Positions 25,173 through 36,865 are shown, counted from the first letter of the stretch. The stretch is DNA of 64,000 nt from Gonapodya sp. JEL0774 (GCA_027604505.1 JADIIX010000027.1:124001-188000); one strand, 5' to 3'. The notes: generated from the sequence alone by a model not told the origin. Translations and numbers: made by a program.

Positions 25173-25396
25173 GAGTGTTGATGAACGTGTCTTGTGCAGG
25201 AAAGAGAAAGTCTGCTGTTATGCAGTGGCTGCGGTCATGATCGGGAGAGGTGGTGCGCGCTTCGAAGCGCCCCCATCCTGAATTCCTTCTAAAACTGGGT
25301 TCTACCATTATATTCAACACGAACACGTTACTACCATCAAATTCACGCCGAGCACACACAACATATCTCAGTGCATTTTCCACGCCAACCTCGTTT

Positions 25397-26200
25397 TCAT
25401 GAGTAAACCGTGAGGAGCCCGTAAAGCTTTCCAAAACTTCCAGGCAGGAGAGAAAGCCCCATAAGACAGAAGCAACAACTCTGCCGTTTCAAGTACGATT
25501 CCAAGGTTAGGGAGAAAAAGCAGGTTAGAACTTCGTTTGTAGAAACGGGGTGGCAAGCGGGTGATCCGCGACTCTCACACTGCCTATGACATGAAGAGTC
25601 GAGCGGGCATCTGATGCATCTACTACATATGCCAGCGTATGTGCTAGTCGAGAAAAAACGTAGGTGGCCATGAAAGAGGACTGGAGACGGGCATCCAGCT
25701 TCAGAGCACACCAAAAGGATCAGTCACACCACTTCGGCGTCATCACCTTGGATTCAACTCACTCCGCAAGACCTTGCCACAAACAGTGCACAAAGAATGT
25801 AAGGAAAGCACTCTAAGCAATTTTCATGTGCCGCGTTCAACCTGGCGGCAAGGCGAATTCTGCTCCATCCGTCAGCTCGCGTTTGCTCAGAGCTTTTTTC
25901 CAATGCAGAGTCGTAATCCCGTTTGTTGGCTGCGAGACGATACAGGGTCGCTGCTTGGCCTCGTGGGAGTCCATTATTGTATCCGGCTGGAAGGGTGGCG
26001 GCTCTTGAAACGACCGAGAAATAGCTTGTGCCAGCTTCAATTACAGATGAGAGCATGCACGAGGAAACAAACAACGAAGACAGAGATCGTACAGTACACA
26101 TAAACAGCATACGCAGAGAGCAAAGCGAGTGGAACCCGATCTGAATCTACGGCACGAGGAATGAGCCGATGGAAACTCGTCGTTCCTTTTGTCAACTGAC
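25397..26200 (-). CDS. MAPEG-family membrane protein
   Basis: Clear exons are (about 26190)-26045, 26001-25763, 25698-25579 and 25480-25397. The first carries a strong hydrophobic helix (LSAYAVYVYCTISVFVVCFL). GYNNGLPRGQA corresponds to the YDNxNPR loop and LNAAHENCLECFPYILCALF to the MAPEG signature (AHxNxxEAFP). Two more hydrophobic stretches follow (FSRLAHTLAYVVDASD, SCCFCLMGLSLL), giving the four-helix layout. Members are glutathione S-transferases or leukotriene-synthase-like proteins, or of unknown function; activity cannot be assigned. The first exon and start codon are not resolved. Confidence 0.65.
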
Positions 26201-26249
26201 TGACCTCCTCCGGTCGCCCATTCCACGAACTTGAATAGTCCTATCTTCT

Positions 26250-26932
26250 CCCAAACTTGAAATTTCTCGAAAAATGCAGTTACTGGGAGGGCAGAGGCGT
26301 AACTGTAATGAATCGCGCGTCTGCGCTCAAGGATCGCTTAAATCAAGTCGCGGGAAAGAAATGAAGTCTCACAGTAATGGGATTCCAGCCGCCAAAAAGC
26401 TGGCCCGCGACTTGGTTTTTTCGTCCAGCATCGGTGAATCGGCGATTGAATGCAGATTCTGCGGAAGTGGTGGGTGACAGGAGCCTCATCATCCGCACGA
26501 ATGAGGGTATCATTTGCAGGAACTGAAACTGAAAATAAGACTGGCAATCTATTTCTGTATATGTATGAGATTGTAAATGAAATGGGACGGACTGATTAGG
26601 AAACCAATTAGCAGAATGGAAGCGGTAGAATAAATAGTTATCATGATGTGGAAGCTAATAGATTGATGAGTCCAACATGCATGCAACCGTCCGAGCGTTG
26701 ATACGACAAAGGTAGAATAACCTTGTGGTGGCGGCTTGGCAAGGCGGCACGTCACGTGAGCCTGTGCATGGAATTCCCTGGTGGCTGTGAAAGCTCCCGC
26801 GCCGCAATGACGGACTTCGATGGAACACACAATCGGTTCTTTTTCCGTTAGCTTTGCCAATATATAACGAGATCCGCTGTTTTGGCCTTCACCACTGAGA
26901 ACCCGCAATACTTTCTGAAAACCAAACCAGCA
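26250..26932. other. intergenic, no feature seen
   Basis: Short frames exist on both strands but none has splice-consistent extension or a recognisable motif. The stretch just before 26933 is probably the promoter of the secreted-protein gene (AATATATAACG near 26860 is TATA-like). Confidence 0.4.
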
Positions 26933-27718
26933 ATGCGCCGCTTCATCCTGTGTCTGCTCATCGCCACACTCGCTCTTGTTCCTCTCCTTGCACGGGCTGA
27001 CGAGGGAGACGCGTGTACCTCGTATGAGTGCGGTCCTCCCACCCAAGTACCCCCACCACCACAAACCCTCGTCAAAAGGCAAGGATCGCCACCCTCGATG
27101 GGAACGTTCGAGTACACGTCACCGATGCGTGGAGGTAGGCACTGTTTCCGTTGTGTTTAGGGTACAGTGCACTAATTGATTTCCACCTCATCAGGACAAT
27201 GTGAGCTCAGCCGATTGTTCTTACTCATCGTGACCACGCTCACCTCTCTGTAATCCCCCCCCTTCCACCTCTTCCCTCTCTCCACTCTTAGACTATGTCT
27301 GCTGCCACCTCCGAATCTCTTGGAGATCTTCTGGCCGGGATACGGACATGGATCTCTGGGATTATTCCCACGATGTGCGTTACCTGTTGGTGGTGCTGAT
27401 CTGAGAGGTCACCGCGTTAACTCATAAGATTGCCAGACCAACTCTTGGAAGAAAATTGATCACGTGCGCAAGGGCGACAAGTCGTATGATTGGAACGTTC
27501 CCGTGAGTGCTTTTCTTGTACCTTCACAATTCTTCCCCCAACACCCGTGGTTTTCAGTGTGACTACAAATCCGGATGGCACATCCTTTGGGTAGGTTTTA
27601 AATGCCTCTTTTTGTGCACTTGCGCGCTTCATGCATTGGTGTACCTTGCTTTGCTTCCCTTCAGAACTCCGCTTCGGCGTCTCTCTCAGACTGGTACTAC
27701 TTGCACGAGAGGGTGTGA
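26933..27718 (+). CDS. small secreted protein of unknown function
   Basis: Six exons (26933-27134, 27195-27200, 27292-27374, 27437-27502, 27558-27590, 27665-27718) close to 147 aa. MRRFILCLLIATLALVPLLA is a textbook signal peptide, cleaved after about residue 22. The mature part has a Pro-rich stretch (PPTQVPPPPQ), a KR dibasic site (possible Kex2 cleavage) and Cys residues in two clusters plus CDYKSGW. The model requires a 6-nt second exon (GACAAT). I know no matching family. Codons just after the stop are a copy of the last coding codons (see repeat at 27693). The internal exons could be mis-set, but the signal peptide and the phases all agree. Confidence 0.55.
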
Positions 27719-27758
27719 GTTCAGTCGTGGGTACTACTTGCACAAAGAGTGTGAATTC
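27693..27758 (+). repeat. imperfect 37-nt direct repeat across a stop codon
   Basis: GGTACTACTTGCAC...GTGTGAGTTC (27693-27722) recurs as GGTACTACTTGCAC...GTGTGAATTC (27730-27758). The first copy holds the end of the secreted-protein gene, YYLHERV then TGA; the second would read YYLHKECEF in a continued frame. Confidence 0.85.
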
Positions 27759-28465
27759 GCACGTGAGAAATTGAAAAGAGGCGGAGGGCCGGGTGGTACA
27801 AAACAAAAGAAGATTCTTGCAGTCACCAGTGGTTTAGTTCAGTTTTAACCTTCCAACTTACAATGTGGTCTTTCAAAGCAATAACGAATCTTTTCATACT
27901 TTCTTTTGTATCTGATTCACGGATAACCCCTTTTGGGAAAATGAGAGCGAATAATCCTCTTTCGTTGCACACGTGAGAAATGATGACGCGTTACATTGCA
28001 ATGTGTGTTCGCCGTGGTACCCGTAATATGGAAATCATAGTTCATGTAGTTGCAAGGATTGATCAACTAAGCTTCTGTGACCAATATCTCATGACTGATA
28101 TAGTCCTCGTGAAGCAGTGAAGAGCAGCGAAGCATGTTGTGAATACAGTACCACACTCCAACGATTGTCACAAGGCAGAATCGTACGATTAGAACGTTTT
28201 CAGTTGTGTTTCCCCCTCACCATCCGCCTCGTGGTGACATTCCAACCGGCAAACTGGCCTTGACGAGGGTGATTCCAGATCAGGATGATAGTTCATTCTA
28301 AGCATTCATCGGACTACGCATAAAATGTTAACTTAATCAATTGTGCTTTCCCCTCGTTCATTTCTCATCCGAGTGAGCTATGAATTTCGCAGTTTTGATT
28401 TGTGCTCTAAAAGTCATAGCAAAGATCATCAAAGCGTCCCCCATCGGAAGGGTGAACATCATCTG
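27759..28465. other. intergenic, no gene seen
   Basis: AT-richer sequence between the secreted-protein gene and the large glycosidase gene. No open frame with splice support or family motif was found. It likely holds the promoter of the gene at 28466. Confidence 0.4.
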
Positions 28466-31400
28466 ATGTACCCCAACTACTCACCATCGCTCAATCCACT
28501 AACAGTAAATACAGCTAATGAACTTGCCTCTTCTGGTCCAGAGCAACCATGGCCTGGGAGCGGTGCTAGTCCCGGCAGTATACTCAACCCTCCCACACCA
28601 AAGGAACTGCTGGAGGCACGTACACGGATGGCACAAAGTGGAGCTTCATGGATACTGTACCTGACCAGAGGTTTTCTGATACTGCTTGCAGGTGATTCAC
28701 GTTTCTGCTTAATGAAATCTTGACATTCAACTGGAGCTACGTGTCATCCGTCCGGCAAAAAAAGTATGTGTGCCGCTAGGTCTTGCATCATACTTGCTCG
28801 TGTCAATTTCAAGATCGGGCGGTGCATCGGTCGCGTCCTCGACCGTTTCCAACGCGACCAACACAACCAACACAACCAACAGTTCGGCTTACTCAATAAC
28901 GGCTCCGAACGGCTGGTTGATTAACTCTGGAGATAACAGCACTTCTGATTCGATGTCTCTGAATAGTACCGAGTCCACAACCTCGGGCTCGTCCAATTCT
29001 GCTTCTGCGAGCGACACCACTTCTTCCGCCGCACAATTCTATTGGCGGGATAATTTTACGTTTCCCGTCCGCACGACTTCCGTTCAAATAAACTTCACGG
29101 ATCCCTTTTCTTCACTCGCAAGGCTTGTTGGATCCACAGTAGTTAAGGGGGTCAGCTTTCCGTCCGATGTAGACCTCATTGCCGATATCGGACTGTCATC
29201 TGTCGCGTTCCAGGATAACAACATGGTGGCCACATTACAGACTAGCGTTGGAAAGGATTCTACAGAGCTGTGCTCAGGGTGCAGGTGCGGAGTCAAGCTT
29301 GTTGCGCCGTGGTTGATGCAGTACGGAACCTTCGAGATTGCCGCAGTTTTTCCACCATCTGTATGAGTTTTTTGAAGATATCTTCCTACATACAAGGCTG
29401 CTTACCTGGCTGATTTCTTTGGTAGAACATCTACGGCGGTGTATTTTCTATCACAATCACTTCGGATGATGTTCCGAGCACAGTATCCAATAGTTCCAAT
29501 GTCGATACGATCTCTCTGCACATCGGTAAATTCAGCGTCTGTCGACTTAGCCCGGAAAGTGCATGTCTAATTGTAATGCTGCCGAAAAGTTGACAGTTGT
29601 ACTTCCATTGCAAGTTTCGGTTATGTCGACACTTTGGGCTGGTCCTACACCACTTTTCAAGATGCAGATCCAACAAGTGGCGGTTGTCTAGCAGGCAACA
29701 GCCTGCACAATGTGAATTTTTCTGTTTGAAATTCTACCAACAACCAATTTCCTTACTCATTCCATTGTTAAACTCAGATCCAAATCGCCTGGCAGCCAAC
29801 TACGCTCAGATTTATCATCGATGGAGCAGTTTTACGCTCAGTGCCGATTCCTTCAGCCGCTAAGTGGAAGTTTCCACAGCGGCCATCGCTGGTATCCCTT
29901 CAGCTCTGGGATGGTTCATGCGGGACTCTCCCAATCGCTATGAGGAGTTGGTCAACATCTCAGAAGACAGTGAGAGCCTCTCTTATACCTCCACTTTTGC
30001 CGAACTTTTTATGTTCTTGGTGTTATAGACGGTTACTGACAACACATCTACCGTGGTGATGCAAATCGCGAAGATCGCATATAACCCAAGCACAGAGCTA
30101 GTTCCGATCACGCCTGTTCGGGGCGATCCCAATTACGTACCGTCTTCAATTATATCAGTGACACCGTCCACCATTGCAAAGGATCGCTTGAACCCAAGCA
30201 GCTCGTTCAATGGAGACGTCGATTTTGTTGACTTGATCGTTGAGTCGGGCTTTCGAGGAATAAATCAGGCCAACGGAGCTATAAATGCATCCCTTTTTAA
30301 CATAACCGGGAGTTCACAGCTGCAGTCTTGCTCTGCAGGTGTGATCGGTTGTGGGTGTTCAGTGAAGTTCGCTGCTCCAATCACCGTACAATACGGGACG
30401 GTATCCTTCGGTTTGTACATCCCTCCTATGCCTGGAACTGTCGTCAGCATAGTGTTAGTGTCATCGGCTGTGGATGGGAGCTCGGATGAGATTGATTTCC
30501 ACATTGGTGAGGACCTGCTCACTCCAGCCGGCAGAACTCCATCAGACAAGTCACGTATCCCCTTCCCTCTCTCTTCAGCCGGCGGATCCACTGCAATAAC
30601 AAATTACAATTATGTTGGAAGCCTTTTCCAATCTGCGCTTTCAAGAACCCATTCCCTCGCGGGTTTTAGTGTTGGAAGTGGCAATATGACTACAGTGAGT
30701 GCGATCGTGTTGATAACTTAGAATACCTTGCAAATCAGCTGAGCAATTGATGGCCAGGTTACAATTAACTGGACCCCGCAGAATGTGTCCTGGTCTGTGG
30801 GGGGAACTGTACTACGAACGATCAATGTCCCTGTCTCTGCACCCTTCAAAATTCCACAGAGACCGTTATCAGTGCTCCTCTCTTTCTGGGACGGATCGTG
30901 CCCGTCAAGTGACGCGACGACTCAAGCATGGTCGAACCCAAACGGACAGCGGGTGGTGAGGACTTTCTCTATTGCGTTCGACGTTCCACTGTGTCTCTGA
31001 TCGCTTGCTTAATGTCACGATTCCTAGGCCTTCACATCACCCATTCAGCTTGGTATTGCAAGCATTCAAATCCTCCCAATGACTGGTCCAGTGCCAGCGA
31101 TCGTGTTGTATAATACCACAACGAAACTTGGAACCACCATTGCAAGACCCTTCGATCCAGCCCGAGTCCTATCGGTCGCCAACTTTACGGGGGATGATAG
31201 TTTTGTTGATGTCCTCACGGACAGTCTCACCGCTTCTCAAGTTTTTGTCAACAACAGTAACAGTGGCAATCTCGAGGTGACCTTGCTTGCCCCTGGAAAC
31301 TGTTCTGTCATCACTGCATGCGGGTGTGGTACAACATCAACCTTCCCTTATAGCAACATGCAACTCTTTGGGAACGTCACAGTTAATGCAACGGTCGCAA

Positions 31401-33765
31401 TGGGATCCGGAATCGTGACGGCACTCAGGTTTCAAACAATCGGAACGAATGAAACAATCGAATATGAAATCGCGAACGGCGTCATCCGAACCTTCTTCTA
31501 CACATATGTGGAGGGGTTTCCAGAGCCGAACACGCAAAAGTGGCTGGCGACATTCACAAGGAATACGACGGGGATGCACCAGGTGGGAGTGTGGTTTCGC
31601 TTGCGCGGTAGTTCATTGGTATCATATTGTTTTATCGATGGGCTTCTTCCCTCAGTATGGTATCGCGTGGACTGCAGGTTGCTAGCCGATCGTTTTGAAG
31701 AAGCATTGAAGTAATCCTGACTCGCATTTGTTCTGCCAGATGCAATTTTGTGGACGTATGACGGTGTTAACCTAAGAACGGAGCTGCGAGTAAACCGCGC
31801 CTACTGGAAGTTTCCTGTTCGAAGAAAAACTGTAACATTACAGGTGTACGATGGAGGCTGCCCCGGAAGTCCAGCAACTGTCAGAGCCTGGGCGGGCAAC
31901 TCTGTGGGTGATAGAAGATCGATCTTACTAGGAAAGCTCATCTCGATTGCACTGCATTGATGAATTATGCTATCAGACTTGGAGCAAGCTGCCGGCGGTT
32001 GTTAAGACGGTCGTGTCTATGGTGAACTTCAGTTTCCCAAGTAACATGACACCTTACTCGCCCCCTTCTTACCTGCCCGGTAAATCTACCGTGATGTACG
32101 CTGCGTAATGCGATGGTGGACAGTGGACCTTTTCTTTTCAATTTCAGATGCCAAAGGTGTCTTGGCATACGCACCAGCTTGGCAGTGAGTAAAGATTGGC
32201 TTTGTCCACGTCCTGCTATTCAGCTGAACCAGCTTTTTTAACTAGAGAGATTGCCGACTTTGATTACAGCGGAATTTCTTATATGACTTACTTTGCAATG
32301 AGGTAACAGAGCGATACACTGTCGACCAGCATTCTTCCTTTGAAGTTTGTCTTCTAGCTGCGACTCTTCCGGAAATATCATTAGTCTTTATGATTCTTGG
32401 GCATTAAGAGGAGGGGGATATCTCGCAGCGGACTTTGCACCACTGGTGAGATAAAATGCGTCACCTCCGAACCATTGCGCGTTCCTGAGCACAAATTTCG
32501 ATTTAGCCCATTGGTAGACTCGCACAAACTATATTCCTAAAACGATTCTACCCTGGATTGAAGGTCCTGCTTGGATTTGCTACTGATCTCTCTCCTTGTG
32601 CAACAGCCTCCGTCCGGGGCACCTTTATTCAGAACGGTAAGTGCGTTTTCTTTTCTCTTTCGCTTCTTCAACCCTCAACTTCGTATCAAAAGTGCAAACT
32701 CTTCTTGCTGCGGGCTGGGACGGCATCGATATGGACTGGGAGCATCACCCGAACTCTGATATGGGTGATTCTCGAAGCACGCGCGGAGTGGAGTCGCGTC
32801 GGCACCATATTTACATACGAGCATCCTGTTGGTTTATGTTTAGGTCCGTTTATGTTGGCGGTACGCGCAGCGGTGCCGTCGCCAATGATATTGGCCACTG
32901 ATGTCTTCGGAGGTGTCGGGAACTGGCCAGGTTGGGACACCTTCAAAGCGTCTTTGGACTTTGTGGGTTAACTTTGTGCGGCTCGGCTTCATCATCACCG
33001 CGGAGCTAATCTCAACAACTAGGTCAACGTCATGTCGTATTCCGTAAGCATGATTTGGATGCTTGGATTCATCGAGAGTTATTCCAATACACACATTCTG
33101 TGCAGACAAGCATCGTTAGTACAGGAAGTAGCATTCAATCCTACATCACTAGTCTCGGGAGTCCTAGCAAAGTACGGCCAGGTCAATGGGCGTGAGTATC
33201 GATAAGTCGGAGAATACCCATCAACAATGCTTACACGATACTAATATGTTCAATAGTGCGGCAATCACCAACTGGCCAAGCCTACGCACAACGGGCAAGA
33301 TTGGCCCCCCACCTTTTTTTATCAATTTAACCAGTCCGTACACCTACGACAACGTCACTTATGCAGAGAATATTACCGGAACTGTGTATTGCGGTGAGCG
33401 ATTTGCGAAAGAGGTTGGCTTCGTGCGCAATCGAAAACGCAGTGCATTGCTGTTAGGCTACACGTGCATGGCCGCCAGAGTGCAGTGGCTGAAACAAAAG
33501 GGCTGTGGTGAGTAACGTTTCGGTCGTCACACTTGCATTTTCTGTTGTTAAACGTCCCTGACCGCTCTTCTCGCCTCAGCCGGTTGGATGGTTTTCCACA
33601 TCGGTAATGATTACCAAACCGAGTGGACACAGCAGGTGCGTTTCTCTGAAGTCCGTCCCGCGCCAAAATGGAAATTTGGTTGATTGGTGTTATGGGCTCT
33701 CCACAAGCTCGCCGCACTGACGCGCGACGCATTTCCACAAGGATCATGATTGGGGTGCTATTTAA
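28466..33765 (+). CDS. type II membrane glycosidase: three GH16-like repeats plus GH18 domain
   Basis: Twenty-three exons close in frame to 1273 aa: 28466-28691, 28765-29360, 29426-29525, 29590-29711, 29778-29969, 30029-30694, 30758-30955, 31028-31582, 31656-31677, 31740-31903, 31977-32079, 32148-32184, 32246-32302, 32358-32445, 32507-32636, 32693-32764, 32844-32962, 33023-33043, 33106-33191, 33257-33393, 33457-33507, 33580-33635, 33742-33765. A ~63-residue Pro-rich N-terminus precedes one hydrophobic anchor (about 64-90), as in Kre6/Skn1. A Ser/Thr/Asn-glyco-rich stalk leads to three GH16-like units (about 165-412, 413-700, 701-981), each with C-xx-GCxCG, QYGT-type, IDG/VGG-VLR and WDGSC-type motifs. 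The GH18 domain (982 on) has LAYAPAWQ, GWDGIDMDWE (Asp1095, Asp1098, Asp1100, Glu1102) and VNVMSYS. The GH18 motif is intact, so chitinase activity is plausible; the GH16 catalytic motif is degenerate. I infer a cell-wall remodelling enzyme facing the Golgi lumen or cell surface. Confidence 0.8.
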
Positions 33766-33945
33766 ACATTACAAATCCCTGTGTATCTATTTATGCATTG
33801 CACGTGCGTTTCCTTTCCTGGCAACATATGAACATATGTGTACATATATTGATTGACGTCGTTTTATGAATACCCGTTGACGGCATTACTCGACACCTGG
33901 TTCTCCATGTCAAAACCACACATCCGAGTGTAATCCATATTCTCT

Positions 33946-34269
33946 TTACTTGGGAGACCGCTCAGTCTTCTCCCACTCTCTCCATAGCCCTCTACATGCC
34001 TCGCTGTCCTCGCCTTGTGCCCGAACTCGTCGACAGCAGTCATGGAGTGCCCGAACCTTATCTTCGCACTTAGCTTGGTCGTAGTTGGTGTTGACGAGAC
34101 AGGATTGTATGGCGCAGGACTTGGTGGTGCCGGGGGGTGGGGGAAAAGGGTGATGATTAGTCCAACCCCATGCCAATGAAAAGGAGCGAGCGGGTGGGGA
34201 GGATGCGAGACGCACCTCGGCTTGGCAGTTGTAGAGGTATTTTTTCTTTTTATTCTGTGTCGAATTCAT
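33946..34269 (-). CDS. CMC4/MTCP1-like twin Cx9C mitochondrial protein
   Basis: Two exons (34269-34216, 34119-33946) encode 75 aa. Across the junction it reads CQAESCAIQSCL, then YDQAKCEDKVRALHDCC, the spacing of the CHCH fold of Cmc4 (yeast has CQKEACAIQDCL). Known role: small mitochondrial intermembrane-space protein imported by Mia40 oxidation; function poorly known. It converges with the glycosidase gene (180 bp apart). Confidence 0.88.
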   Translation of the reverse strand: MNSTQNKKKKYLYNCQAEVRLASSPPARSFSLAWGWTNHHPFPPPPGTTKSCAIQSCLVNTNYDQAKCEDKVRALHDCCRRVRAQGEDSEACRGLWREWEKTERSPK

Positions 34270-34673
34270 TGCGACATGGATCGTGGATGGTGTCGGTCGC
34301 GTGGGTAACTGTTCACAGATTCGTTTTTTCAAAGATCACCTTGTTAGTTGAAAGGTTACTAAAGCCCTCTGTCTGGACGACTGATATTCAAAAGTCTGAG
34401 TCGTTTCATGTATTCACCAAAGGCAGTGACCACCCCACAACGAGAACAATGAAACGAAGCTGTGTGCATTCCTGATCCTGAATACATAAAACTGATGCTC
34501 GCGATCATAGGTGCACATGCAATTGCACATCACACGCGTTACAAGTACAGTACGGTTCCAAACATAAATACACAGCCTCCGATCCGTACCAACCTTCGAC
34601 GTCTTTCCTCGTCCCGCCCTTTCTACCCATGGCAGTCTCCGAGGCTCGCGCATCTCACCCAACCCCGCACCCC

Positions 34674-36185
34674 TTATCTCACCAGCTCTGGCCCACAGAA
34701 GGCACACACCCATATCCTTTCAATCACACTGCTGCCTCTCTCAGACCTCTCCCCGTCACCGCCTGTCGTTCTTGCCATCATCGCTCCAAACGATGAGGTG
34801 AGGTAGAACCCGCCCGCGGCTTCCGTCATGGCGCCGAGGCCGGACGAGGAACTTCGGCCACTTGCGACATGCTGTGTCGGTTGCATCGTCACCGACTGTG
34901 GGTCGGAGGTCGTGCAAAATTGGCAGGGCGCGCGGCAATCGCAGTAGCCACATCGGAGAACTGGGCACCAGGGAGCTGGAGGGGAGCGGAGGGGGTCGGT
35001 TGTAGTCGTGCTGGTGGTGGTTCCACTTCCGAGCTGGGGAGGTGCAGGCTGATTGGGAGTCCCACCACTGACACCAGCAGCACCACCTCCGCCGAACCTT
35101 CTCGCGACCGCCGGAGTACCGACCGCGCGAGGACAGAGGTGATCGTATCTGCCGCAACGGGGGCATTGGTTTTCGTACGGGCCTGCTTCGAGGCCGGGTA
35201 TAGGGCGGGAGCAGAGGCGGCATGGGCGGGGGAGGGAGAGATGGAGGGAGGCGTAGCGAGGTGTGGTGGGTGCCACGGTGGGTGCCACAACGTTGGAAGT
35301 AGCAAACTGAGAACTGGAATAGCCGGAACCAGAACCAGGAGTTCCTTCAGATACGGCGTTTGAAGTGGTGGACAAGGGGCCGGTGTGTTCTAGGTCCGAG
35401 TGTTGGCCCGCCGGGGCAGGTGCAGAAGGAAGAGGCGGGTAGAGGAAAGGGTGGAGGAAGGTGTTGATGTGGTCTTGGCGGTCTGGGTCCATTGGTGGTA
35501 TAGGGACACGCAGTGGCCGTGCGTCAATGACAAAATGGTCGTGTGTGGCCCACGTGGTGCCTGTGTTTGGAGGGCCTGTGGCGGTGCAACCTGTGCAGTC
35601 GAGAACAGGGATAGCGGCAAGGTGGGAGAGGAGGGAGTCGGGATGGAGGTCGAGTGAGATCCAAATTGAGGAACAGAAAGCGAGGTATAGTGCATGGAGA
35701 GTGGTGCGATAAAGGGTTGAGGAAGTAGTAGCTGGATCGGCAGGGCTGCCCGGGACTGAGGGAAGTGTTGTGGACGCCAGAATGGACCAGAGACACTTGG
35801 ATGTGACGGAAAAGCAGTAGTCGAGTCTGACTGTGCGGAGACCGGTTATTCCCCCATGCTTGACAAGCCGAGCGAGGAGTGATTCCACAACAGAATCGGA
35901 GACTTGGTCGAGGCGGAGGCGACCTTGGTTGTCGTGCAGGAACTGAGCAGCATAGAAATCGATCCCGTAGACGGACCAAAGCTGTGAGTCCGAAAAGACA
36001 GCGACCGAGAGAGCGCGGGAAGATGCCGCGACGTTGAGTAGGGAGGGGAGAGACGGGCGGGTGTGCTGGAGCACGAGCGAGAGGAGCTCCGGTGGGAGCG
36101 AAAGCAGCGATGGCGGTGAAGGCGTGGGGCAGTCGATCGATGGGGTCGATGGGATCGATTCGGCGTTTGTGAGTTTTGTCGTCAT
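34674..36185 (-). CDS. F-box protein with cysteine-rich C-terminus
   Basis: One uninterrupted frame of 503 aa, unusual here where nearly all genes are intron-rich. LLSLPPELLSLVLQHTRPSL (about residues 27-46) is an F-box; LRTVRLDYCFSVTSKCLWSI resembles an LRR strand. The C-terminal half has CxxC pairs (CRLCSRPIPG, CPRCGRYDHLC, CGYCDCRAPCQFC, CAFCGPELV) that could bind zinc. GC content and Pro/Ser/Thr use are high. I infer an SCF adaptor. The last residues coincide with a GTGAGA donor-like site (near 34680), so a further small exon is possible. Confidence 0.7.
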   Translation of the reverse strand: MTTKLTNAESIPSTPSIDCPTPSPPSLLSLPPELLSLVLQHTRPSLPSLLNVAASSRALSVAVFSDSQLWSVYGIDFYAAQFLHDNQGRLRLDQVSDSVVESLLARLVKHGGITGLRTVRLDYCFSVTSKCLWSILASTTLPSVPGSPADPATTSSTLYRTTLHALYLAFCSSIWISLDLHPDSLLSHLAAIPVLDCTGCTATGPPNTGTTWATHDHFVIDARPLRVPIPPMDPDRQDHINTFLHPFLYPPLPSAPAPAGQHSDLEHTGPLSTTSNAVSEGTPGSGSGYSSSQFATSNVVAPTVAPTTPRYASLHLSLPRPCRLCSRPIPGLEAGPYENQCPRCGRYDHLCPRAVGTPAVARRFGGGGAAGVSGGTPNQPAPPQLGSGTTTSTTTTDPLRSPPAPWCPVLRCGYCDCRAPCQFCTTSDPQSVTMQPTQHVASGRSSSSGLGAMTEAAGGFYLTSSFGAMMARTTGGDGERSERGSSVIERIWVCAFCGPELVR

Positions 36186-36610
36186 CGACTAAGGAGCGCG
36201 TTTTTGTGGTTGATCGCCCGATTGTGCGGGGAGGTAAATGAAGTGAGAAATGGTCACCAGGAACACGAAACAGCCTCATCGAAGTCCATCCAAAGATATG
36301 ACAAGGTACGTACATACAGAAACGAATAACAGAAAAAAACTCGTATCCTCGCTCTTTCGGCGACTGCTTCCTTTCTGTATAGCTGCTGGGGAGTTGTTGA
36401 GATTAACATGTAATATTGGATTGCCAGATGATCCGTCTGACGGCAATCTCAACAAAGCTTGTTCACTGTTGGGGATCACTTTGCATTCTCAAGTCAATTA
36501 ATTTTATGTATGTACGTGCTTAGCGCATCTGCATTTGAGCGGAGCATGATAAATGTTGAGTTGTTGAGCGCAGAAACCAACAACTTCGAAGACCTTTCAG
36601 AACCGCTTCC

Positions 36611-36865
36611 ATGCACTCCACCGCGAATCCACCGTCCGCTCCTCCTCCGGCCCCGTACTCCCTCCATCCCCACACTGCTACCATACTATCATCGCTTCCT
36701 TGTCGCCCAGTCTCCTCCTTCGAACTCGAAATCGCCCTCAGGAATGCGAAACCCACGACGACCGCACAGAACGTTGTCGGCAGCCAGACCGCGAATGCGA
36801 ACGGGTCTGATGGAGACTACGTGGATTCTTTCATCGCCGAAGCCGTGCGGAATGGCTTACTGTGA
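36611..36865 (+). CDS. short hypothetical frame
   Basis: 84 codons, Pro/Ser-rich N-terminus (NPPSAPPPAPYSLHPH), no recognised motif. It lies between the divergent F-box and Swi5-like genes and might be an upstream exon of the latter. Weak evidence. Confidence 0.25.
   Translation: MHSTANPPSAPPPAPYSLHPHTATILSSLPCRPVSSFELEIALRNAKPTTTAQNVVGSQTANANGSDGDYVDSFIAEAVRNGLL

Noticed and set aside
32686-32946. Minus-strand frame in the GH18 region
   Set aside because: Antisense to exons with the DGIDMDWE and FGGVGNWPGWD segments, which are in phase on the plus strand.
34869-35363. 164-codon plus-strand frame
   Set aside because: Antisense shadow of the intronless F-box gene, caused by high GC.
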